This document shows positions 5,901 to 11,969 of a DNA stretch of 34,659 nucleotides, piece by piece. The stretch's first letter is position 1. Each line of letters opens with the position of its first letter. A program made the translations under genes and the position numbers. The notes beneath the pieces were generated by a model. That model worked only from the letters and a program-made list of their open reading frames with translations. It was not told the origin of the DNA and searched no databases. Origin of the DNA: a virus; the IMG/VR virus record IMGVR_UViG_3300013285_000040, positions 1-34,659 of that record; one strand, written 5' to 3'.

Positions 5901-6022
5901 ACGTACTGAGAAAGTGTCGAGCCTGTAAGAAGCGAACGCCGCACCGACAACTCGGCACCACCGGCTCGCTTGCTTGCGTTCTCTGTGAGCGCAGGACCAC
6001 CGACCACCTCAAGCAATCATGA
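5897..6022 (+). CDS. 41-residue zinc-ribbon miniprotein
   Basis: The ATG overlaps the methyltransferase stop (ATGA). CRAC near the start and CVLC near residue 30 form two CxxC knuckles spaced as in a zinc ribbon, with many basic residues between them (KKRTPHRQ). Such small ribbons are common in phage early regions and usually bind nucleic acid or a protein partner. It is coupled to the next small gene. Confidence 0.6.
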   Translation: MNVLRKCRACKKRTPHRQLGTTGSLACVLCERRTTDHLKQS

Positions 6023-6138
6023 CGGTCTGCAAGAACTGTGGACTGACCATCACGAAGAAAGGTCGTGAGTGGCGTCATAGCAAAACCGGATTCTGGAAAT
6101 GCCTAACAAAACACGCTGAACCAGGGGAGACAAAATGA
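6019..6138 (+). CDS. 39-residue zinc-finger-like miniprotein
   Basis: It starts at ATG 6019, overlapping the previous stop, and ends in an overlap with the nuclease gene. CKNC near the start and a later Cys/His pair (WKCLTKH) could form one zinc site. Half the residues are charged or polar. The tight ATGA overlaps on both sides are the main evidence that it is translated. The function is unknown. Confidence 0.55.
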   Translation: MTVCKNCGLTITKKGREWRHSKTGFWKCLTKHAEPGETK

Positions 6139-7064
6139 TTGAAGAAGCATCGGTAGTTGACGTAGACACAGCCGAGGACGACGACGAGCGTATGTATTCA
6201 GTTACAACGCTCATCGGTTGCTTGGACAAACCGGCGCTGATCCATTGGGCCGCAAGTGAAACGGCAAAACTGGCGGTGGCCGACCCTCAGCACGTTCAGT
6301 CAATGATCGACATTGACGGAGAGGAAGCGGCGATCAAGTATCTGTCCGGCGCTCGCAATCGTCGAGACGACGGCTCGCTCTCCGCCAGCGACCTCGGCAC
6401 CGCAGTTCACTCGGCGTTGGAGCAGTACGCAAAGACGGGGAGAATCATTCACGACGGCTCTGAGGTCGTCCCCTACGTTGAGCAGTTTGACAAGTGGAGC
6501 CAAGAGTTCCAACCGGATTGGATCGCAAACGAAGTCACGTTATTCTCGCCGACCTATCGCTACGCCGGCACCTGTGATGGCTACTTGAAGATCGACGGTG
6601 TGCCGCTCATCATGGACTTCAAGACGTCAAGGAAAGAATCAAAGGCCTATGCTGAGGTCTCACTCCAGCTCGCCGCCTACCGTTTCGCAGAGATGCAAGC
6701 GACCTGGCGAGCGCGACGAACCGAAGTAATGAAGCGCCGGTATTACCTGCTCAACGACACGGAGGTCTCACTTGCTGAGTCGCCACCGGAAGTCGAGGGA
6801 GGAATCGTCATCAAGATCTCGCCGGAATCCTGCAAGGCATATCCGGTGAAGTGTGACAAAGAAATGTTCAGATCTTTCCTCTATGTGACAGAGGCGGCAC
6901 GATGGTCATTCGATCTCTCAAAGATCGCCGTCGGTGCTGAACTAATCAAGGGAGAGGAGGTGGCGGAACGCGTCTCCACGTTTCTTCCTAAGAAACGTAC
7001 CAAGCGTTCTGCCGCCACCCTCCCTGCTACCAACGTCAAACTGTCAAGCGAGGAGCAATCATGA
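6135..7064 (+). CDS. RecB/Cas4-like PD-(D/E)XK exonuclease
   Basis: This encodes 309 residues. The RecB-type nuclease motifs are in order: GTAVHSALEQY (about 86-97), AGTCDGYL with the metal-binding Asp (about 144-151), IMDFKTS with the D-x-K pair (about 158-164), and QLAAY (about 178-182). The C-terminal tail is basic and low in complexity (KKRTKRSAATL). These nucleases resect double-stranded DNA and in phages commonly work with a single-strand annealing protein. Here the partner is probably the ERF protein encoded across the window ends, so the pair would form a recombination system, though the genes are not adjacent. Confidence 0.85.
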   Translation: MIEEASVVDVDTAEDDDERMYSVTTLIGCLDKPALIHWAASETAKLAVADPQHVQSMIDIDGEEAAIKYLSGARNRRDDGSLSASDLGTAVHSALEQYAKTGRIIHDGSEVVPYVEQFDKWSQEFQPDWIANEVTLFSPTYRYAGTCDGYLKIDGVPLIMDFKTSRKESKAYAEVSLQLAAYRFAEMQATWRARRTEVMKRRYYLLNDTEVSLAESPPEVEGGIVIKISPESCKAYPVKCDKEMFRSFLYVTEAARWSFDLSKIAVGAELIKGEEVAERVSTFLPKKRTKRSAATLPATNVKLSSEEQS

Positions 7065-7201
7065 GCAAGAGAACACCAGGGCCCAAGTGGGCGATGAAGC
7101 AGTCTAAAGAGAAGTACCAGGCTGAACGCCAGCGGCATCGTGATCGAGTAGCTCGACGTCAAACAACGGAACAAACAGTTGCTACGGAGGACAACAAATG
7201 A
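7061..7201 (+). CDS. Small highly basic protein
   Basis: This encodes 46 residues, with ATGA overlaps at both ends. The composition is dominated by Lys, Arg and Gln (YQAERQRHRDRVARRQ), forming a probable single basic helix. A nucleic-acid contact is possible. No family was recognised; the call rests on the translational coupling and the clean open frame. Confidence 0.55.
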   Translation: MSKRTPGPKWAMKQSKEKYQAERQRHRDRVARRQTTEQTVATEDNK

Positions 7202-7374
7202 GCAAACGTGACCTGATTGACCAACTCGAACGCCGGACGGCTGACTTGCAACGTCAGTTGGAGATCCTCAAAGTTGAGACAGAGAAGTTGGAGACCGGTG
7301 TTTGGGACGCTCTGGAGGCTCTGTTTGCTTCAATGGAACTCAAGTTGGTTCGGGTGCCACAGGAGGAAGAATGA
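7198..7374 (+). CDS. Small coiled-coil protein
   Basis: This encodes 58 residues. Leucines recur in heptads (LIDQLERRTADLQRQLEIL), indicating a coiled coil over residues 6-45. The C-terminus is acidic (VPQEEE). ATGA overlaps link it to both neighbours. It may be an oligomeric accessory factor; the function is unknown. Confidence 0.55.
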   Translation: MSKRDLIDQLERRTADLQRQLEILKVETEKLETGVWDALEALFASMELKLVRVPQEEE

Positions 7375-7448
7375 CTGAAGTTTGGTTGGCGCTGGTCACG
7401 GGTCTCTGTGTCGGGCTGGTGGTTGGCATTATTATCGGGACAGCATGA
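7371..7448 (+). CDS. 25-residue single-pass membrane peptide
   Basis: The whole peptide is one transmembrane segment, ALVTGLCVGLVVGIIIGTA, after a short polar start. ATGA overlaps at both ends argue that it is translated. Tiny membrane peptides are frequent in phage early operons. A membrane-targeting or membrane-modifying role is an inference. Confidence 0.5.
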   Translation: MTEVWLALVTGLCVGLVVGIIIGTA

Positions 7449-7747
7449 ACGACGAACCAACAATCAAGATAGCTCAGTCCGAATATCGGGCGCTCACAAA
7501 CATCGCAATCACGGCAGAGCAATACCTTCGCTCAGGCTCAACTGAACTCGCCGAGGAACTCCGAGACGCCGTGTTGGTCTCTCGAATCTACTCAGACGAT
7601 GACGTCAAGGACGAAGTGAAACTCACGCTCAGACAAGACCTGGTGGACTTCATGGACGAGGAGTTGATTCTTATTATTGAGAACTCAGACATCGCAGATG
7701 CGGGCCGAGCCTCAGAGATCCGTCGGGCTATCCAAGACCTCGGCTGA
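7445..7747 (+). CDS. Acidic helical hypothetical protein
   Basis: This encodes 100 residues from ATG 7445 (overlap with the previous stop). It is strongly acidic and helical (YRALTNIAITAEQYLRSG, ELAEELRDAVLV, DFMDEELILIIENS). The acidity would suit a DNA mimic or a protein-binding factor, but no family could be assigned. It ends 18 nt before the next gene. Confidence 0.6.
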   Translation: MNDEPTIKIAQSEYRALTNIAITAEQYLRSGSTELAEELRDAVLVSRIYSDDDVKDEVKLTLRQDLVDFMDEELILIIENSDIADAGRASEIRRAIQDLG

Positions 7748-7765
7748 CCACCTAGAATCGTCCGC

Positions 7766-8167
7766 ATGGGCGAGCATGACGAGATCACAAACCACACAAC
7801 CGGAGACTCTCGGTTCTTCGATCTGCTCCTCGAACTCGCCGGAATGCACTCGGCTAAGTCGAACGATTACGGACTGAATGACGATGAGGACGACATTGAA
7901 AGTTTCATAACCGCAGATCCTCTGTTCAACTTCAGAGGCTCGGTTCTGTTTGGTGTTGACCCCTGGGTCGGTTGCATGATTCGACTCGGCGACAAATACT
8001 CACGACTCCAAACTCTTGCGGCTGGCAACGAGTTGCAAAACGAGAACGCCAGAGACACCTTTCTCGACCTCGCAAGTTACGCGCTCATCGCACTTCTACT
8101 GTACGAGGATGACATGATCGAGGACGAAGAAGTTGACGCAGACCCCTTTGAGGAAGGCGACGAGTAG
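7766..8167 (+). CDS. DUF1599-like (nucleotide modification-associated) helical protein
   Basis: This encodes 133 residues. The pattern DYGLNDDEDD, then VGCMIRLGDKYSRLQTL, NARDTFLDLASYALIAL, resembles the small all-helical DUF1599/Nmad1 proteins of phages, distantly similar to MazG-type pyrophosphohydrolases. In that family conserved Asp/Glu/Lys residues lie on the same helices. The C-terminal 25 residues are almost entirely acidic. Suggested roles for the family are nucleotide hydrolysis or processing linked to modified DNA. The neighbouring methyltransferase is consistent with a DNA-modification theme. The family call is from pattern only. Confidence 0.6.
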   Translation: MGEHDEITNHTTGDSRFFDLLLELAGMHSAKSNDYGLNDDEDDIESFITADPLFNFRGSVLFGVDPWVGCMIRLGDKYSRLQTLAAGNELQNENARDTFLDLASYALIALLLYEDDMIEDEEVDADPFEEGDE

Positions 8168-8177
8168 CGTTCTAAGA

Positions 8178-8522
8178 ATGAACGTCAACACCTTAGAGAA
8201 AGACTTCCAAGCCCAGGTCATTGAACTTGCTCACATTCTCGGTTATCGGATCGCACACTTTCGACCAGCGCAAAACTCAAAAGGACAATGGCGCACGCCG
8301 GTCTCTGCCGACGGCAAAGGGTTCCCCGACCTCGTACTCGTGCGACCAGACTTCAATACGAAAGGCAGGCCGAAGCGCATGATCTTTGCAGAGTTGAAAA
8401 GTAACACCGGACGCCTCTCGAAAGAGCAAGGCGAGTGGCTGGAAGATCTTGCAGGTGCTGGCGTTGAGAGTTACCTGTGGAGGCCGAAGGACTGGGACGA
8501 CATTGTGGAGATTCTTCGCTAG
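8178..8522 (+). CDS. VRR-NUC domain nuclease
   Basis: This encodes 114 residues from ATG 8178. The motifs of this stand-alone PD-(D/E)XK fold are present: GFPDLVLVRP with Asp51, FAELKSNTG with Glu72 and Lys74, then SKEQGEWL with Gln84 and the closing VESYLWRPKDWDDI. Phage VRR-NUC proteins are thought to be structure-specific nucleases that process replication or recombination junctions. A Holliday-junction resolving role beside the RecB-like nuclease and ERF would fit, but is an inference. Confidence 0.85.
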   Translation: MNVNTLEKDFQAQVIELAHILGYRIAHFRPAQNSKGQWRTPVSADGKGFPDLVLVRPDFNTKGRPKRMIFAELKSNTGRLSKEQGEWLEDLAGAGVESYLWRPKDWDDIVEILR

Positions 8523-8545
8523 ACTCTCTGGCAAAGGGAGACCCG

Positions 8546-8725
8546 ATGACCACTTACTACTGTCCATCATGCAAAACCAAAACCGGCCACAAAGCCGCTG
8601 GCGAAGGACGTCTGCGTTGCGTTCCCTGCGGCAAACGTCACCTGCCGCTCAACCAATGCGAACATGACTGGGATACTGATTCCTATGGCCACGTCTCCTG
8701 TTCTACCTGTCGCAGGGTGCCATGA
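8546..8725 (+). CDS. Double zinc-ribbon miniprotein
   Basis: This encodes 59 residues from ATG 8546, preceded by AAAGGGAG. Three CxxC knuckles are visible: CPSC, CVPC and CSTC, with an additional Cys-x-His (CEHDW). This suggests two small zinc-binding sites. The stop overlaps the start of the HNH gene. Function is not recognised; binding of DNA or a terminase component is possible given the location. Confidence 0.6.
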   Translation: MTTYYCPSCKTKTGHKAAGEGRLRCVPCGKRHLPLNQCEHDWDTDSYGHVSCSTCRRVP

Positions 8726-9111
8726 AGCGCACGTCAATCCGTCGAGTCTCTCAAAAGCGTTGGGCTCAGATCCCAGAGCGCCAGGAACTCCGCCAGATCC
8801 AACTTGTCGGCGCTCCCGACTGCGAAGCCAAGATCGAAGGCGTCTGTGAGATCCACGCAACCGACGTTCACGAACTGATCAACCGCTCACAGATGAGGAA
8901 CTCGTGGCTGACGCCGGAACTGTTCGTGTCACTCTGCCGACCCTGCCATTCCTGGGCCACCACGCACCCTCTGTGGAGCCGTAAGCATGGACTCCAACTC
9001 AGAGCGCATGAGAACAATGAATCAAACATCTATCGCTCAAGAGAGATCCGAGGCCGGTGCAAGGATCGCAACTGCACCACCGATCACATGACGTGGATCA
9101 ACGGTGAGTGA
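8722..9111 (+). CDS. HNH endonuclease
   Basis: This encodes 129 residues. It has the HNH layout: a first cysteine pair (PDCEAK, GVCEIH), the catalytic DVHELI, an Asn region (NSWLTPELFV), then LCRPCHSWATTHP. A basic N-terminus (MKRTSIRRVSQKRW) and a second possible metal site (CKDRNC) near the end frame the domain. HNH nucleases often lie next to terminase genes in phages of Gram-positive hosts, where they assist genome packaging. This one is three genes upstream of the terminase small subunit, so it may be such a factor or a homing-type nuclease. Confidence 0.8.
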   Translation: MKRTSIRRVSQKRWAQIPERQELRQIQLVGAPDCEAKIEGVCEIHATDVHELINRSQMRNSWLTPELFVSLCRPCHSWATTHPLWSRKHGLQLRAHENNESNIYRSREIRGRCKDRNCTTDHMTWINGE

Positions 9112-9337
9112 CTACTTGCGAAAGCCGACTGATCCTGCGGCGACGCTGGCGGAATGTGAGATTATTCTTGACGCTTACAATCACGCCCTCGGAGCCTTGA
9201 ACGGCGCTCTCACGCTCATCAACGAAAGCAACAGCGAAACAGCGATGCTCTGTTTCAACGAACTCACCGAAGCTATGAGGCATCTTGGCCACGCGTACTC
9301 GGTCATGATCCAGGAACTATCAGAGGAGACGATGTGA
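9104..9337 (+). CDS. Small helical hypothetical protein
   Basis: This encodes 77 residues from GTG 9104, overlapping the HNH gene by eight bases and the ParB-like gene by four. It is all-helical by composition (ATLAECEIILDAYNHAL, AMLCFNELTEAMRHLG), with no transmembrane part. No family was recognised. The overlaps place it in one coupled unit with the HNH and ParB-like genes. Confidence 0.6.
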   Translation: MSDYLRKPTDPAATLAECEIILDAYNHALGALNGALTLINESNSETAMLCFNELTEAMRHLGHAYSVMIQELSEETM

Positions 9338-9825
9338 AGAAACTCACACGGCTTGAAGTTGAGGACGTAAACATCAAAGAACTTGAACTACACCCCGACA
9401 ACGTGCGACACGGTGACATCGGTGCAATCATGCAGTCACTTGAGGCTCATGGACAGTTCAGAGCAATCGTTGTTCAGAAGTCACGCATGAGAGTTTGTGC
9501 AGGCAATCACACAACACAAGCGGCTCGACTTCTCGGCTGGGACGCCATCGCCGCTCACGTCCTAGACGTTGACGATGACCAGGCACTCCGAATCCTTCTT
9601 GCCGATAATCAAACAAGCGACCTCGCAACAAACGATGAACAAGGTCTGATTGACATGCTGAAGGCGCTTGTCGAGTCAGAGATGGGTCTCGACGGCACCG
9701 GCTTTGACGAGGACGACCTTGACGCTCTCAACTTTGACTTCATGCCAGAAGAACCAAAACCAACACCATCAGAACCGATGGCTGAACTCATGTGTCCGGA
9801 GTGTGGCTTCGTCTGGGACGTTTGA
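9334..9825 (+). CDS. ParB-like N-terminal domain protein
   Basis: This encodes 163 residues from GTG 9334. The ParB/Srx-type fold is indicated by LHPDNVRHGDIGAIMQSL, then QFRAIVVQ, the nucleotide-binding-like RVCAGNHTTQAARLLGW, and ALRILLADNQTSDLA. The C-terminus adds a short knuckle (CPECGF). ParB-like proteins in phages are commonly stand-alone and sit beside terminase or methyltransferase genes. They may bind CTP or act as nucleases or DNA-binding adaptors. No ParA gene is seen, so plasmid-type partition is unlikely. Confidence 0.85.
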   Translation: MKKLTRLEVEDVNIKELELHPDNVRHGDIGAIMQSLEAHGQFRAIVVQKSRMRVCAGNHTTQAARLLGWDAIAAHVLDVDDDQALRILLADNQTSDLATNDEQGLIDMLKALVESEMGLDGTGFDEDDLDALNFDFMPEEPKPTPSEPMAELMCPECGFVWDV

Positions 9826-9845
9826 GTGCTACCGTCGGAAGCCCT

Positions 9846-10370
9846 ATGACCGTCGGAAAAACCATTCAACACAAAACCACCGGCAAGTTCGTGAGAACGC
9901 CGGATCAGATCGCCATAGACCGCAGAGCGGCAGACCTCCGATCCATTGGCTACACCTATCAAGCAATCGCCAATCAGTTTGACGTCTCAGTTGGCACCGC
10001 ACACGATATGGTTCGTCGAGCCGTTGCGGAGATCCCGACGGAGGGAGCAGAGGAAGTCAGGAAGATTGAACTAGAGAAGATCGACTCGTCTGAGCGTCAA
10101 CTACAAAGGATCATCAGGAATCCACCACCGAAAGTTTCAGCGTCAGGCAAAGTAGTCAAGGACGACAAAGGCGAAGTCATCATCGACGAAGGCGTTCGCA
10201 TGGAAGCAATCGACAAGATCCTGAAAGCGCAAGCGGCTCGCGCTCGACTCCTCGGACTGAACGCACCGACCAAGATCCAGGGAGAAGTGTTGATATACAA
10301 CGTCGATCCAGACAGGGAGCAGAGGATTCGTGACCTTATTGAACGAGAACTCGACGCAAAACGAGCCTGA
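9846..10370 (+). CDS. Terminase small subunit (putative)
   Basis: This encodes 174 residues. An N-terminal helix-turn-helix (GYTYQAIANQFDVSVGTAHD, about 36-55) is followed by helical segments and the closing KAQAARARLLGLNAP, a pattern typical of small terminase subunits of phages of Gram-positive hosts. The protein would recognise the packaging site and regulate the large subunit. The 3' end overlaps the large terminase gene by 41 nt. The family assignment rests on domain order and position rather than a diagnostic motif. Confidence 0.8.
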   Translation: MTVGKTIQHKTTGKFVRTPDQIAIDRRAADLRSIGYTYQAIANQFDVSVGTAHDMVRRAVAEIPTEGAEEVRKIELEKIDSSERQLQRIIRNPPPKVSASGKVVKDDKGEVIIDEGVRMEAIDKILKAQAARARLLGLNAPTKIQGEVLIYNVDPDREQRIRDLIERELDAKRA

Positions 10371-11688
10371 CTTTGATTACCTCGGCGGCACAAGAGTCGA
10401 GTGGATCAAGAACCTTGCAAGGCGAGAACAGTTAGAACCCGAAGGCGAATGGACAACGTGGCTTTACCTCGCAGGTCGAGGAGCCGGTAAGACTCGCTCC
10501 TGCGCTGAGTGGCTGGCGTGGAAGGTCTGTGAGAAGCCAAACGTGCGAGCAGGGATCATCGCTCGAACCTATGCCGATGCCAGGGACACTTGCGCAGAGG
10601 GTGAGTCGGGCATTCTCTCGGTGCTCCGGCAATACAAGATGCTCGACAACTACAACCGCTCCATCGGTGAGATCACGCTGAAAAACAAAAGCAGGATCAA
10701 ACTATTCAGCGCCGAGGAACCCGACAGGCTCAGAGGCCCACAACATGAGTTCATCTGGGCTGACGAGTTGGCAGCTTGGCAATACGAGGACACCTGGGAC
10801 ATGGCGCAGTTCGGACTTCGGCTTGGCCAGGCTCCACAGATTGCTATTGCCACAACACCTCGACCAACTCCCCTGCTTCGCAGGATCATCGCCGATGAGA
10901 ACACCGTCATCACGAGAGGCACAACCTACGACAATCTCAAGAACCTTGCTCCAACCGTTCAGACCGCAATCCTTGCTCGATACGAAGGCACTCGACTTGG
11001 CCGACAGGAGCTGTTCGGTGAGATGCTCGACGACGTACCTGGTGCGTTATGGACAATGAACACGATCGACGACAACCGAGTTGCTGAGGCTCCACAGATG
11101 ACACGCATCGTCGTAGCCATTGACCCTGCCGTGACCTCTGGTGAGAACGCGGACGAGACAGGCATTGTCGTTGTCGGGCGTGGAGAAGATGGTGACGCCT
11201 ACGTCCTCGCAGACCGCACGATCAGAGACACACCAAACGCTTGGGCGAATAAAGCGATTGCGGCGTTCAGAGAGTTTGGAGAGATCGGCACCATCGTCGG
11301 CGAAAAGAACCAGGGAGGCGACCTGATTGAGAACGTGTTGCGCTCAGTTGATCCTCACATTCCCTACAAAGGCGTCACGGCAAAGCAAGGCAAGAGACTC
11401 AGAGCCGAACCGATCTCGGCGCTCTACGAGCAGGGTCGAGTTCACCACGTCGGAGTTCTGACGGCACTTGAAGATCAACTGTGCGGCTGGGTGCCCGATA
11501 GCGGATTGTCACCGGACCGACTTGACGCGTTGGTTCACGGCATCGCTGAACTGAACTTGGCGAGAGGTTCGTCGGCAGACAGGTGGTTCGCTGAGATCGC
11601 TCCTCCGTGTATCGTATGCTCACACCCCATGAACCCATCAGAGGCGCTCTGCAACAACTGTGGCGCGCATAGGAAGGAACGTGCATGA
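10330..11688 (+). CDS. Terminase large subunit
   Basis: This encodes 452 residues from GTG 10330. Walker A is GRGAGKTRS (about 49-57). Walker B with catalytic Glu is FIWADELAAW (about 138-147). The RNase H-like nuclease domain shows AIDPAV (about 263), GEKNQGGD and DRLDALVHG. It is the ATP-driven packaging motor that cuts concatemeric DNA. An added zinc-ribbon-like tail (CIVC near 427, CNNC near 441) lies after the nuclease domain, which is not usual for the family. With apparent circular permutation of the window, headful packaging is a reasonable inference. Confidence 0.95.
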   Translation: MTLLNENSTQNEPDFDYLGGTRVEWIKNLARREQLEPEGEWTTWLYLAGRGAGKTRSCAEWLAWKVCEKPNVRAGIIARTYADARDTCAEGESGILSVLRQYKMLDNYNRSIGEITLKNKSRIKLFSAEEPDRLRGPQHEFIWADELAAWQYEDTWDMAQFGLRLGQAPQIAIATTPRPTPLLRRIIADENTVITRGTTYDNLKNLAPTVQTAILARYEGTRLGRQELFGEMLDDVPGALWTMNTIDDNRVAEAPQMTRIVVAIDPAVTSGENADETGIVVVGRGEDGDAYVLADRTIRDTPNAWANKAIAAFREFGEIGTIVGEKNQGGDLIENVLRSVDPHIPYKGVTAKQGKRLRAEPISALYEQGRVHHVGVLTALEDQLCGWVPDSGLSPDRLDALVHGIAELNLARGSSADRWFAEIAPPCIVCSHPMNPSEALCNNCGAHRKERA

Positions 11689-11966
11689 GTACACCAGAAG
11701 CAAGAATCCAAGAAGCCGCACCGTCAATCTTTCCTGCGTTGAAGATTATTCAGCACCCGAACACTTGGGTCGCCAACCTCACCACGCTCGCAACTGCCGT
11801 GACCGCCGCAGTCGCAATCTTCCACCCTGGCTTCACCGAGCCTGCATCGGTTCAAGCAAGTATTGCTTCGGTGTCAGTTCTCATGGCTAGTGGCTCACAG
11901 ATCGCTCACTTCGTCACTCGACGCAACGCACAGACCGCACTCAAGGTCGCAGGGATCACGAAGTAA
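11685..11966 (+). CDS. Small membrane-associated protein between terminase and portal
   Basis: This encodes 93 residues, with the ATG overlapping the terminase stop. Two moderately hydrophobic stretches (VANLTTLATAVTAAVAIF, about 29-46, and VQASIASVSVLMASGSQI, about 56-73) flank a short loop. The C-terminus is basic (VTRRNAQTALK). The size and hairpin topology resemble a class II holin, and phages in related groups sometimes place a holin-like gene here, but it is far from the endolysin. A virion or holin role is undecided. Confidence 0.6.
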   Translation: MSTPEARIQEAAPSIFPALKIIQHPNTWVANLTTLATAVTAAVAIFHPGFTEPASVQASIASVSVLMASGSQIAHFVTRRNAQTALKVAGITK

Positions 11967-11969
11967 CGC

